Source of the DNA: Pyrinomonadaceae bacterium
GTDB taxonomy: Bacteria; Acidobacteriota; Blastocatellia; Pyrinomonadales; Pyrinomonadaceae
Reading direction: 5' to 3'
Assembly: GCA_021228405.1 (NCBI GenBank)
Contig: JAJQRF010000004.1
Coordinates: 372,001-436,000, forward strand
Length of the DNA: 64,000 nucleotides
Positions 51,792 to 60,949 of this stretch are shown in pieces (the stretch's first letter is position 1; each line of letters opens with the position of its first letter). Below the pieces are notes generated by a model, which was not told the origin of the DNA, did no database searches, and saw only the letters and a list, made by a program, of their open reading frames with translations. The position numbers were made by a program, and so were the translations under genes.

Positions 51792-54226
51792 AGGCGGAAG
51801 ACTGGCAGAAAATCCACGAAATTTTCAACGATGCGGCTGATCTGCCGCTTTCAGAAAGAAATAATTTTTTGTCCGAAGTCTGCGAAAATCCCGACATCCG
51901 CCGTGAAGTCGAAAAACTTCTCAGGGCGGAAGATTCTGCCAACCGCTTTCTCGAAAACTCCGCGATCAATTTCGATTTACCAACAAATCTCAAAAAAATA
52001 GGCAGATACAAAATAATTTCCGAGCTCGGCAAAGGCGGAATGGGTTCGGTTTTTCTTGCCGAACGCGAAGATTTACCGCAAAAAGTCGCGGTTAAGATCA
52101 TCAAACGCGGACTCGATTCGGAAGATATTTTGCGTCGTTTTCATCACGAGCGGGAAATTCTTGCCGCACTCGAACATCCGAACATTGCCCGCCTTATCGA
52201 TGGCGGAACAACCGACGACGGTTTGCCTTTTTACGTGATGGAATACGTCGAGGGAATTTCAATTGACGAATATTGCAAAAATGTGAATTTAGAGGAAAAA
52301 TTACAGCTTTTCCGACAGGTTTGTAAAGCCGTTTCCTTTGCACACGCCAGACTTATCGTGCATCGCGATCTGAAACCTTCAAACATTGTCGTGAATCGGG
52401 AAGGAACGGCAAAACTGCTCGATTTCGGCATCGCCAAACTTCTTTCCGACAACGATTTCGGAAAGAAAGGCACGGCGACCTCACTCGGAATGATGACCCC
52501 GAATTATGCTTCGCCCGAACAGTTTCGCGGCGAAACGGTGACGACCGCGACCGATATTTACAGCCTCGGCGTGATTCTCTACGAACTTTTGACGGGCGTT
52601 TTGCCCTACGATCTGACCGACAAAACACTCGACAAAGTTTTTCAAATAATCAACCAGACCGAAACCGACAAACCGAGCGAAAATCCCGCATCCCAAATCC
52701 CGAACCCTAAATCTCTCAAGGGCGATCTGGACAACATCATTCTCAAATCGCTCAAAAAAGAACCCGAACGCCGTTATCAATCCGTGATGAATTTTTCCGA
52801 AGATATTCGGCGTTTTCTGGTCGGACTTCCCGTTTCGGCGCGTCCCGACACCTTCCGTTATCGAACGGCAAAATTCGTGAAGAGAAACAGAATTGCCGTT
52901 GTCGCCGCGAGTCTTGTTTTTCTCTCGCTGATCGGTGGAATCATCGGAATTTATTATCAATACACGGTTGCCAAACGTCAGAAAACATTGGCTGAAAAGC
53001 GTTTTTCCGACGTGCGCGAACTGGCGAATAAAGTCGTTTTTCGTTATCACGACGAAATCGCCAAATTTCCCGGCGCGACGGCTTTGCGCGAAGAATTGGT
53101 CAACGATGCCGTGAAATATCTCGACAGCCTGAACGCCGAACAGATCGAAGACAACCAACTAAAACTCGAACTCGCAAAGGCTTACGAAAAGATCGGCGAC
53201 GTGCAGGGCAGACCTTACGCGGCAAATCTGGGAAAATCGGAAGACGCGTTCGCAAGTTATCAAAAAGCGGTCGATATTTTGAAAAATGCGACGGAAAAAT
53301 CTCAAAACGTTTTTGAATTGAAACGCGAACTCGTGCGCGCTTCGATCAGATTGATCGCGATGAAGGCTCGTTTGGGTGACAAAAATTTTCAGGATGAACT
53401 TGCGCCGATCGTCGATTTACAGATCGAAGTAAACGAAGCCGACAAATCAAATCCGAACCAAAACGCCAACGAACTCGCCGAAGCCTACATAATGCAAGCC
53501 GATTATATGTGGCAAACCAGGCTTTCAAGAATCGAACTTTATCAAAAAGCCTTTGCACTGCTCGAAAATATTCCAAACAAACCGCTCGAAATCCAGCATC
53601 AATTTTCACGTGTTTGCCAACGGCTCGGCACAAACTACGTTTGGAGCGGCGACGAACTTTTACAAAATGGCGCGAAGGAAAAAGCGATCGAAGATTATCG
53701 AAAGGCTTTACCGTTCAATCAAAAAATGTTCGATTCGATCAAAGCCGAAATCGCGATCGAAGGTGAAACGCAAAACCTGCAAAGACTTCTGGCAGGCGCG
53801 AATCAAAATTTGGGCGAAAATTATTTTAAGCTCGGCGAAAAGGAAAAGGGCTTGGAAATGCTCAAAAAAAATCTCGAAATCTCTCTCAATCTAGCCAAAG
53901 CCGACGAAAAAAATACCGAAGCACAGATCGACGTTTCCAATGCGCTGGTGAGCCTCACTGAGGCTTACAAACAATTCGGCGAATTTCAAAAGGCTCTGGA
54001 AACAAACGCCGGATCGTTGCAGATATTGGAAAAAATTCTTTCGCTCGACAATAAAAACATCGAAACTTCCAATTTGCTGATTCGCATCATTAACGCCCGA
54101 ACCGAATTATTGAAAAAAATGAATCGCCCGAATGAAGCCAAAAACTTTCAGTCCAGATTGGCGGAAATGTGTAAATCCGAAATCAACCTAATGTCCTGTG
54201 TGGAAACAGGTTTGATTAAAAACTGA
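51788..54226 (+). CDS. Ser/Thr protein kinase with TPR sensor region
   Basis: 812 residues. N-terminal helical part (1-60); kinase domain (about 68-345): glycine loop 'GKGGMGSVFLAE', Lys in 'VAVKIIKRG', 'VHRDLKPSNIVV', 'LLDFGIAKLL', 'SPEQFRGETVTTATDIYSLG'; one membrane helix (about 371-391, 'VVAASLVFLSLIGGIIGIYY'); then TPR-like helices (about 430-800) outside the cytoplasm. It resembles PknB-type kinases of Acidobacteriota, which sit next to an ECF sigma gene. It likely senses envelope signals and phosphorylates its partner sigma factor. Confidence 0.93.
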   Translation: MKAEDWQKIHEIFNDAADLPLSERNNFLSEVCENPDIRREVEKLLRAEDSANRFLENSAINFDLPTNLKKIGRYKIISELGKGGMGSVFLAEREDLPQKVAVKIIKRGLDSEDILRRFHHEREILAALEHPNIARLIDGGTTDDGLPFYVMEYVEGISIDEYCKNVNLEEKLQLFRQVCKAVSFAHARLIVHRDLKPSNIVVNREGTAKLLDFGIAKLLSDNDFGKKGTATSLGMMTPNYASPEQFRGETVTTATDIYSLGVILYELLTGVLPYDLTDKTLDKVFQIINQTETDKPSENPASQIPNPKSLKGDLDNIILKSLKKEPERRYQSVMNFSEDIRRFLVGLPVSARPDTFRYRTAKFVKRNRIAVVAASLVFLSLIGGIIGIYYQYTVAKRQKTLAEKRFSDVRELANKVVFRYHDEIAKFPGATALREELVNDAVKYLDSLNAEQIEDNQLKLELAKAYEKIGDVQGRPYAANLGKSEDAFASYQKAVDILKNATEKSQNVFELKRELVRASIRLIAMKARLGDKNFQDELAPIVDLQIEVNEADKSNPNQNANELAEAYIMQADYMWQTRLSRIELYQKAFALLENIPNKPLEIQHQFSRVCQRLGTNYVWSGDELLQNGAKEKAIEDYRKALPFNQKMFDSIKAEIAIEGETQNLQRLLAGANQNLGENYFKLGEKEKGLEMLKKNLEISLNLAKADEKNTEAQIDVSNALVSLTEAYKQFGEFQKALETNAGSLQILEKILSLDNKNIETSNLLIRIINARTELLKKMNRPNEAKNFQSRLAEMCKSEINLMSCVETGLIKN

Positions 54227-54299
54227 CTTTTTTCGTCACAACTTAAGTTAACTCTTTTTCTTCGACCCGACAGGCTTTTCCATCTCAAATTCTCCCTTT

Positions 54300-55241
54300 C
54301 TATTTCTTCTTCCACTCCTTCTCGCAATTTGCGTTTTCGTCAAGTGTTTTCAGGTCTTTACAGAATTCGGCTTTTTGTTTGAGAGCTTTGTAGGCTTGCA
54401 TCCGAAACGGCAGAATTTCCTTGAGATTTTCTTCAAAATCGGTGTTGTAAGGTTCGTCCAAAATTTCTAAAGTCTTCGTAAAATCTTCGATTGCCGCATC
54501 ATATTTTTTGGCGTTCAGATACAACTTTCCGCGCTTGAAAAAGAGTTCGTCGTTTTCGTCGTTCGTTTCCAAAAACTTGCTCAGATCGGCGACCGCGAGA
54601 TCGAATTTGCCTAAGAATTCGTAGGCTTCGGCGCGGCGTTGAAAGTTGTAATCCTGGTCGGGATTCAACTGAATCGAAGCCGTAAAATCAGCGACTGATT
54701 GCTCCGCTAACTTGATTGCTTGCGCGTTTTTTGAAGTGAGAATTTTGGCGATATTAAAGTTTGCTATTGCGCGGTAATAGTAAAGCATCTTATCCTTATC
54801 GCCCAAACGAATCGCTTCAGTCAGATTTTTGGCGGCTTTTTCGAGATCGTCTTTTTGTTTGGAAGTATATAAAAACGAGCCGATCAGCGAATAACACGGA
54901 TGTTCATTGGGAATGAACTGGATACATTTTTCGGCATCGGCAACCGTAAACTGTTTGCGTTGTTCGCCCGTCAGATTTACCGTTTCACCCGTCGGAGATT
55001 TTGTGTCCGTTCCCATCGGTATCTTGCTGTAAGAAAATGCCCGCAGATAATAAGCCATTCCCGAATCTTTCTTTTCCGCCAAAGCATCACTGCAAAATTC
55101 GACCGCCTCGGTAAATTTGCCGCTTTTAACGGACGAATAGCATTTATTTATCAAGTAATCATAATCAACCGCTTCCTGCGAAAAAGCCGTGACGGAAAAA
55201 ACCCCGACCGCAACCATTAAAAACAAAACCTTTCTCATCAT
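54300..55241 (-). CDS. Secreted TPR-repeat protein
   Basis: 313 residues with a signal peptide ending near 'TAFSQEA'. The rest is helical with tetratricopeptide units: 'GKFTEAVEFCSDALAEKKDS', 'AYYLRAFSYSKI', 'YNFQRRAEAYEFLGKFDLAV' and 'FFKRGKLYLNAKKYDAAIED'. It probably works as a protein-protein adaptor in the periplasm. A TTTCCTCC (the complement of GGAGGAAA) lies before its start. It is divergent from lpxC, 230 bp away. Confidence 0.85.
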   Translation of the reverse strand: MMRKVLFLMVAVGVFSVTAFSQEAVDYDYLINKCYSSVKSGKFTEAVEFCSDALAEKKDSGMAYYLRAFSYSKIPMGTDTKSPTGETVNLTGEQRKQFTVADAEKCIQFIPNEHPCYSLIGSFLYTSKQKDDLEKAAKNLTEAIRLGDKDKMLYYYRAIANFNIAKILTSKNAQAIKLAEQSVADFTASIQLNPDQDYNFQRRAEAYEFLGKFDLAVADLSKFLETNDENDELFFKRGKLYLNAKKYDAAIEDFTKTLEILDEPYNTDFEENLKEILPFRMQAYKALKQKAEFCKDLKTLDENANCEKEWKKK

Positions 55242-55473
55242 TTCCTCCGATCATTAATTCAATATTTCGATAAATTCCCTTCCGACCATCAATCGCCCGA
55301 TTTTTCTGAAAAAGGTGACACGCTCTTCGCTTTTTTTTGATTATTTACAACAAAATTGTGCCGAATGCGGCAAAAAGACGACATTTCCAAAATCAAAATT
55401 GAAAATCGGGCTTAATTTACTGGGATTTTCGTTTGTTGCTTAACGGCACGGACATTGCAAAAGATACTCTGAA

Positions 55474-56355
55474 ATGGCTTTGCAAAGAACATTGAAACAA
55501 TCGATCACAGTGAGCGGAATCGGCTTGCATACGGGCGTTGAGGTTAATCTGGAACTCCGTCCCGCCCCCGAAAATACGGGTTATATTTTTGTCCGCACCG
55601 ATCTCGATTATTTTGAAATACCGGCTTCGGTCGAATATATTTCGCATTGCAGTTATGCGACGACGCTTCTCAGAAAAGGTGTCGTGCTCTCGACGTGCGA
55701 ACATCTGCTCTCGGCTTTGCGCGGTTCGGGCATCGATAATTGCTTTATTTTGCTCGATAATATCGAAATCCCGATTATGGACGGTTCGAGCGAAAATTTT
55801 ATCGAATTGATCGAAAACGCCGGAATCGTCGAACAACATCTGCCGCGTCATTATCTGAAAATTCTCAAAAAAGTCGAATTTCAGGACGGCGACCGCAAAA
55901 TGTCCATCGAACCTTCCGATAAATTCGAGATCGAATGCGTGATCGATTTCAAACATCCGTTTATCAATCGGCAAATCTTTAATTTTGAACTCAATAACGG
56001 TTCGTTCGGGCGCGAAATCGCGTCGGCGCGCACGTTCGGTTTTACGACCGAAATCGAAATGCTCAGAAAAGCGAATCTGGCTTTGGGCGGTTCGCTCGAT
56101 AACGCCATCGTGCTCACGCCCGACGGAATGCTCAACGAAACGCCGCTCAGATTTAATGACGAATTTGTGCGTCACAAAATCCTCGACATCATCGGTGATC
56201 TCGCACTTCTGGAAATGCCTGTTTTGGGAAAAGTCACCGCCGAAAAAAGCGGTCACGCCGTTCACGCTTCTTTAATGAGTAAGCTTTTGAAAACCGAAGG
56301 CGCGTGGAAAATTGTCGAAGATTCAACTGAAAACAGCTTGGCGATTTCTATTTAA
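55474..56355 (+). CDS. lpxC: UDP-3-O-acyl-N-acetylglucosamine deacetylase (LpxC)
   Basis: 293 residues, normal length. Zinc enzyme for the first committed step of lipid A synthesis. Key residues are visible: 'STCEHLLSALRGSGIDNCFI' with the zinc His, 'EIPIMDGSSENFIELIE', 'FRHKILDIIGDLALL'-type segment (here 'FVRHKILDIIGDLALL', His and Asp as zinc ligands) and 'KSGHAVHASLMSKLL', whose His is the catalytic acid. N-terminal 'LKQSITVSGIGLHTGVEVNL' is also typical. It is far from lpxD and lpxB in this window. Confidence 0.96.
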   Translation: MALQRTLKQSITVSGIGLHTGVEVNLELRPAPENTGYIFVRTDLDYFEIPASVEYISHCSYATTLLRKGVVLSTCEHLLSALRGSGIDNCFILLDNIEIPIMDGSSENFIELIENAGIVEQHLPRHYLKILKKVEFQDGDRKMSIEPSDKFEIECVIDFKHPFINRQIFNFELNNGSFGREIASARTFGFTTEIEMLRKANLALGGSLDNAIVLTPDGMLNETPLRFNDEFVRHKILDIIGDLALLEMPVLGKVTAEKSGHAVHASLMSKLLKTEGAWKIVEDSTENSLAISI

Positions 56356-56372
56356 ATTTGTAAAATTTAGTT

Positions 56373-56825
56373 ATGAAGATTTTCCTTTTGTCGTTAATGA
56401 TGCCGATTCTGACGTTTTATATCGGCGTGGAAGTTTTTCGTAATGCGGCACCGAAAGTCAGCCTTGAAACCGTTACGGAAAATACCGATTTTTATGATGG
56501 AATGACCGTCGAAATCGAATCTTATATGCAAGCTGAAGAGATCGACACAAATCTCTGGCGGCTTGGACAACAATTTGAAAAGCCCGAATACTGGACTTTT
56601 TTGAATTTCGACGAAAACAAATCCGAAATCGATTCGCTGAAATCGGAACTCAAGGAAAATTTTTCGCTCGACCGCTACAAACGCGTCAAAGTCGTCGTGA
56701 AAGGCGTAATTACGGATAATTGCAAAAACAGACTTTGCTGTTTCGGGAAAAGTTTGAATCTGAAAGTTTACGAAATCAAACAAATCGCGCCCGTCGAAGA
56801 TTTTTCCAACCCTGTAAGAGATTAA
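56373..56825 (+). CDS. Membrane-anchored protein of unknown function
   Basis: 150 residues with one N-terminal hydrophobic segment (about 3-24, no clear cleavage site), then a soluble alpha/beta part: 'GMTVEIESYMQAEEIDTNLW', 'RYKRVKVVVKGVITDNCKN', 'LCCFGKSLNLKVYEIKQI'. Repeated strand pattern suggests a small OB- or beta-barrel fold. Starts 17 bp after lpxC and may be co-transcribed with it. Confidence 0.6.
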   Translation: MKIFLLSLMMPILTFYIGVEVFRNAAPKVSLETVTENTDFYDGMTVEIESYMQAEEIDTNLWRLGQQFEKPEYWTFLNFDENKSEIDSLKSELKENFSLDRYKRVKVVVKGVITDNCKNRLCCFGKSLNLKVYEIKQIAPVEDFSNPVRD

Positions 56826-56917
56826 ATAATAAATATCATTCATTTAGTAAGATGCCGACTTGGATTTGTCCGCGAAAATCGCTTTAATGTTATTAACTAA
56901 TTTATCGGTAACATTTT

Positions 56918-59269
56918 ATGAAGAGCGAAAAAGCGGGTGCGGACTTGGGAAATTTAAAGGTCGGCGAAATCAAAGAAAAAGCGGCGGGAATCTCAGCCGT
57001 CATCAACACTACAACACAAATCTTCTCAAAAGCAGGTCCGGTTCGCGGCACGAAACTGCTTTTGAAACTCAATCAAAAAGGCGGAATCGACTGTAATTCG
57101 TGCGCGTGGGCAGACCCCGACGGTGAACGCACGCACGCCGAATTTTGCGAGAACGGCGCAAAGGCAATCGCCGACGAAGCGACCACGAAACGCGCCACGC
57201 CCGATTTTTTTGCCCGATATTCGATTTCAGAACTTGCCGAAAAAAGCGGCAAATGGCTCAACGATCAAGGCAGAATCACCGAGCCGATGTTTTTGGACGA
57301 AAACACCGCGCACTATGAACCGATCACCTGGGAAAAAGCGTTTCATATCATTTCGGAAGAACTCAATTCCCTGAAATCTCCCGACGAAGCCGTTTTTTAC
57401 ACTTCGGGCAGAACCTCGAACGAAGCCGCGTTTCTTTACCAGCTTTTTGTGCGTCAATTCGGGACGAACAATATGCCCGATTGCTCGAATATGTGCCACG
57501 AATCCACGTCGGTTGCGCTTGCCGAATCGATCGGTCTGGGCAAAGCATCGGTTCGTCTGGAAGATTTGGAAGACACGGATTTGATAATCATTATCGGGCA
57601 AAATCCCGGCACGAACGCGCCGCGAATGATGACTTCGCTCGAACGCGCCAAACAAAAAGGCGCAAAAATTATTGCCGTCAATCCTCTGCCCGAAGCAGGT
57701 TTGCTGAATTTCGTCGATCCGAACCCCGAACACGCCGACAATATTCTGGAGTTTCCGTTCAAGATTCTAACCAACAAAGCGATCAGGCTCGCCGATCTGC
57801 ATTTGCCGATTCGCATCGGCGGCGATTCAGCTTTTCTGAAAGGCTTGATGAAAATCATTCTCGAACGCGAAAAGACCAGCCCGACACCGCTTTTCGATTA
57901 TGAATTCATCAACGAAAAGACCGAAGGATTTCAGGATTTTATCGCCAATCTCGAAACTGTCGAATGGCAGGACATCATCGCGCAAAGCGGTCTTTCGTAT
58001 GAACAGATCGGCGAAGTTGCCGAAATTTATCTGCGATCTAACCGCGTTATCACCTGCTGGGCGATGGGCGTGACCCAGCATAAACAGGCGGTTGCGGCGA
58101 TTCAGGACATTGCGAATCTGCATTTTCTGCGCGGTCAGATAGGGAAACAGGGCGCGGGACTTTGCCCCGTGCGCGGACATTCAAACGTGCAGGGCGACCG
58201 CACGATGGGTGTTTGGGAACAGATGAATCCGAAATTCCGGGCGGCTCTGGAAAAGGAATTTCACTTCAAAACGCCTGAAAAAGACGGCTTCGGAACGGTT
58301 GATGCGATCGAAGCGATGCACGACGGACGCGCCAAAGTCTTTTTTGCAATGGGCGGAAATTTCGTTTCCGCCACGCCCGATACCGAATACACCGAAAAGG
58401 CTTTGCGAAATTGTAATCTGACCGTGCAAGTCATTACAAAATTAAACCGAACCGCGCTCGTTCACGGCAAAAAATCTTTGATTCTTCCCTGTCTTGGACG
58501 CACGGAAATCGATCTGACGGGCGGCAAAGAGCAGTTCGTTTCGACCGAAAGCACGATGCTCAATGTGCAGATGTCGAAGGGAATTCTCGAACCTGCCTCG
58601 GAGCATCTGCGGAGCGAGGTTTGGATCGTCGGGAAAATGGCGCAGGCGGTTTTGAAAAACAAGCTGACGGTCGATTGGGAACGGATGACGAACGATTACG
58701 ACGCGATTCGCGAACGCATTTCGCGTGTCGTCGCGGGTTGCGAAAACTACAACATCCGCGTTCGCAAGGAAGGCGGTTTTTATATGCCGAATCCGCCGCG
58801 CGAACGCCAGTTTCCAACTGCTTCGGGCAAGGCGCAGTTTACCGCGAGTCAGCTCGAAAAGATCGAAATTTCGGACGGCGAACTGCTGATGACGACGATT
58901 CGTGCACACGACCAGTTCAACACGACCGTTTACGACGATCACGACCGTTACCGGGGCATTTCCGGTTCGCGCCGCGTGATTTTGATGAACAAACAGGACA
59001 TTGCCGAACGAAACTTAAAACAGGGCGAAGTCGTCGATATTACGAGTTATTTTGAAGGCGAAACGCGCCGCGCCGAATCGTTTATCGTCGTCGAATACCC
59101 GATCCCGAAGGATTGTTGCGCAACTTATTTTCCCGAAGCAAATCCGCTGATACCGCTGAAAAGCTATGCCGAAAGAAGCAAGTGCCCGACCTCGAAATTG
59201 ACGATCGTGACAATTGCGCCGCATCTTGAAAACGGCGAAAAGGTGTTTACGGGAAGTTTTAAAAACTAA
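56918..59269 (+). CDS. Molybdopterin oxidoreductase, YdeP/FdhF-like
   Basis: 783 residues of the formate-dehydrogenase-alpha-like group (TIGR01701 style). Iron-sulfur-type Cys near the start in 'GGIDCNSCAWADPDGERTHAE', read in parts, then Mo-bis-MGD domains: 'YTSGRTSNEAAFLYQLFVRQ', 'DCSNMCHESTSVALAESIG', 'LGQNPGTNAPRMM' (as 'IGQNPGTNAPRMM'), 'LHFLRGQIGKQGAGLCPVRG' and C-terminal 'FNTTVYDDHDRYRGISGSRR'. The YdeP group is linked to acid or formate-related stress in E. coli, but the reaction is not known. It lies next to mobA, which makes its cofactor. Confidence 0.9.
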   Translation: MKSEKAGADLGNLKVGEIKEKAAGISAVINTTTQIFSKAGPVRGTKLLLKLNQKGGIDCNSCAWADPDGERTHAEFCENGAKAIADEATTKRATPDFFARYSISELAEKSGKWLNDQGRITEPMFLDENTAHYEPITWEKAFHIISEELNSLKSPDEAVFYTSGRTSNEAAFLYQLFVRQFGTNNMPDCSNMCHESTSVALAESIGLGKASVRLEDLEDTDLIIIIGQNPGTNAPRMMTSLERAKQKGAKIIAVNPLPEAGLLNFVDPNPEHADNILEFPFKILTNKAIRLADLHLPIRIGGDSAFLKGLMKIILEREKTSPTPLFDYEFINEKTEGFQDFIANLETVEWQDIIAQSGLSYEQIGEVAEIYLRSNRVITCWAMGVTQHKQAVAAIQDIANLHFLRGQIGKQGAGLCPVRGHSNVQGDRTMGVWEQMNPKFRAALEKEFHFKTPEKDGFGTVDAIEAMHDGRAKVFFAMGGNFVSATPDTEYTEKALRNCNLTVQVITKLNRTALVHGKKSLILPCLGRTEIDLTGGKEQFVSTESTMLNVQMSKGILEPASEHLRSEVWIVGKMAQAVLKNKLTVDWERMTNDYDAIRERISRVVAGCENYNIRVRKEGGFYMPNPPRERQFPTASGKAQFTASQLEKIEISDGELLMTTIRAHDQFNTTVYDDHDRYRGISGSRRVILMNKQDIAERNLKQGEVVDITSYFEGETRRAESFIVVEYPIPKDCCATYFPEANPLIPLKSYAERSKCPTSKLTIVTIAPHLENGEKVFTGSFKN

Positions 59270-59379
59270 ATCTTTTTGCCCACGAAATACACGAAAGGAC
59301 ACGAAAAAAAGAAGTAAAAGCCGCTTCTTTTTTTTCTGATATTTCATTTCCTTTTCGTGTATTTCGTGGGCAAAATCTT
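59269..59379. repeat. Quasi-palindrome between molybdoenzyme gene and mobA
   Basis: Left arm 59269-59307 ('TTTTTGCCCACGAAATACAC') and right arm 59347-59379 ('TTTCGTGGGCAAAATCTT') pair over more than 30 nt. Same family as the element at 1668-1799. Confidence 0.87.
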
Positions 59380-59388
59380 CTTTTAATT

Positions 59389-59988
59389 ATGAGTGATTTT
59401 ACAGGATTCGTTTTGGTTGGCGGAAAGTCTTCGCGGATGGGCGAGGATAAGTTTGCTTTGCAGTTCAGGGGCAAAAGTTTTCTCGAAAACGCGGTTGCGG
59501 CGTTAAGTGAAGTTTGCGAAACCCGCGTTAAATTGGTTTTGAATCAATCTCAAACCATCGAAACCGAATTGCCGTTCGTGCGTGATATTTACGAAAAACG
59601 CGGCGCGCTCGGGGCGATTCACGCGGCTTTGCAAAATTGCGAAACGAAATTTGCCGTCGTTTTGGCGGTCGATCTGCCTTTGGTCGATGCAAACGTCATC
59701 GAAAAACTCGCCGGATTTGCGCTCTCTTCAAACAAATTTCTCGCCAGCGTGCCGCGCCAGACCGACGGCAGAATCCAGCCGCTATGCGCCGTTTACCGCG
59801 CGAAATATTGTCTGCCGACACTCGAAAGATTGATGGAAGAAAACGCAACCGCTTCCCCGCGCGATTTTCTCGAACTGGTAAACACGCGCTACATCCCGCA
59901 ACAAAATCTCTCCGCCGACACTGAACAAGACATCTTTTTCAACGTCAACACTCCGACAGAATATGAACGGATAGTTGATAACAGATAG
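59389..59988 (+). CDS. mobA: Molybdenum cofactor guanylyltransferase (MobA)
   Basis: 199 residues. Adds GMP to molybdopterin to make the MGD cofactor that bis-MGD enzymes such as the upstream YdeP-like protein need. The nucleotide loop 'FVLVGGKSSRMGEDKFALQF' and the metal-binding 'AVDLPLVDANVIEKL' match MobA. The last codons ('ERIVDNR') overlap a 14-bp tandem repeat (GATAGTTGATAACA) that continues into the intergenic region, so the C-terminus may have been trimmed or extended by repeat activity. Start ATG follows the palindrome by 9 bp. Confidence 0.92.
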   Translation: MSDFTGFVLVGGKSSRMGEDKFALQFRGKSFLENAVAALSEVCETRVKLVLNQSQTIETELPFVRDIYEKRGALGAIHAALQNCETKFAVVLAVDLPLVDANVIEKLAGFALSSNKFLASVPRQTDGRIQPLCAVYRAKYCLPTLERLMEENATASPRDFLELVNTRYIPQQNLSADTEQDIFFNVNTPTEYERIVDNR

Positions 59989-60066
59989 TTGATAACGTAT
60001 AACTGATAACGAAAAGCAATCCACTATCCACTATCCACTATCCGCTATCCGTTCCCCGTTATCCAC
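59970..60066. repeat. Short-word repeat region, GATAGTTGATAAC / CCACTATCCACTATC
   Basis: Two copies of GATAGTTGATAAC (59970-59982 and 59984-59996) are followed by a related GATAAC word and then, from about 60020, a tandem CCACTAT (7 bp, three copies) and CCGCTATCC. The two halves are complementary in style (GATAGTGG/CCACTATC) and can form a hairpin. The words reappear near 61339-61361. Confidence 0.75.
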
Positions 60067-60428
60067 TCGATCGCGGCTTTTTCTTCGGTGAAGATTTTCA
60101 GTTTAGCGGAGATTTTGTCCGACGATAATAATTCAAACTGACGACCGCGCCCGAAATCGGTCAATGATTTCATCAAAATCGCGGCTCTGCCGTCGCCGAT
60201 CAATTTGTCGTATCTTTTATGATTTGCCGTTGCCTGCCGCATCAGTTCGATGTCGGTTTTGCCGAACTGCATATTTCTGTGATCGAAAAAAACATCCGTT
60301 CCCGGTTTCCAAAATTCACGCGTGACGATGTCCTCGATCATTCGCACGTGGTCTTCGACATTAAAAGTTCCGGCGGTTTTGATGCTGACAAAATGCTTAT
60401 CTTCCCTATATTCTGCTGTCCAATTCAT
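60045..60428 (-). CDS. SpoIIAA/STAS-like protein
   Basis: 127 residues with the pattern of the PF11964-type STAS/SpoIIAA-like family: 'FVSIKTAGTFNVEDHVRMIED', in parts, 'GTDVFFDHRNMQF', 'KLKIFTEEKAAIEWI' at the end. The family is thought to bind small lipophilic or nucleotide ligands and has a CRAL-TRIO-like fold. It has no obvious partner and is not co-directional with mobA. A second, unrelated STAS protein is at 1384-1668. Confidence 0.7.
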   Translation of the reverse strand: MNWTAEYREDKHFVSIKTAGTFNVEDHVRMIEDIVTREFWKPGTDVFFDHRNMQFGKTDIELMRQATANHKRYDKLIGDGRAAILMKSLTDFGRGRQFELLSSDKISAKLKIFTEEKAAIEWITGNG

Positions 60429-60518
60429 ACTGCGTTACTGCTGAAAGCAAATTTTTGATTATACATAATGAAATTGCCATAAGCGAACGCTGTAGTTAAA
60501 CAATTAAATCTTCGTTAA

Positions 60519-60869
60519 TCACTCATTTTTGAGTTGCGCGATAAATTCTTCCACTTTGTCGAGCTTATCGAGCGGAATTTCCTTATACAGCCGCACGAAA
60601 TCAGCCGCGCTTTTTTCACGAATCAGCGTATTGAGCGGATGATTTGCGCCGAGCATTTCATTTTCCTTCGGCTGCCACTCGAAAAGATCGTTCGGCGTGC
60701 AATTGAGCACCCGGCAAAGCCTTTCGATGTGCGAAATCTTGATGTTGACAATCTTATGATTGACCAGTTTACTCGCAACCGTGCGGTAAAAGCCCCTGTC
60801 AACCAGATAACTGAACGGTTTATCCACACCGCGCATCTCCAAAATTCGCCTCAAATTAAAATTCAACAT
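60519..60869 (-). CDS. XRE-type helix-turn-helix regulator
   Basis: 116 residues. Residues about 3-65 form a Cro/C1-like DNA-binding domain with 'NFNLRRILEMRGVDKPFSYL', 'YRTVASKLVNHKIVNIKISH' and 'IERLCRVLNCTPNDLFEW' (the last is typical of XRE repressors). The second half is a short acidic helical tail. The upstream side of its start codon, 60870-60949, leads into eight 21-bp direct repeats. The protein may bind those repeats and control itself; this is inference. Confidence 0.85.
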   Translation of the reverse strand: MLNFNLRRILEMRGVDKPFSYLVDRGFYRTVASKLVNHKIVNIKISHIERLCRVLNCTPNDLFEWQPKENEMLGANHPLNTLIREKSAADFVRLYKEIPLDKLDKVEEFIAQLKNE

Positions 60870-60949
60870 AAAATCAGTCCTCTTCGAGTGAAATTTTACA
60901 GCCGATAAAGTTAAATGACAATATTTTTATAATAAAAGGTCTGATATAG

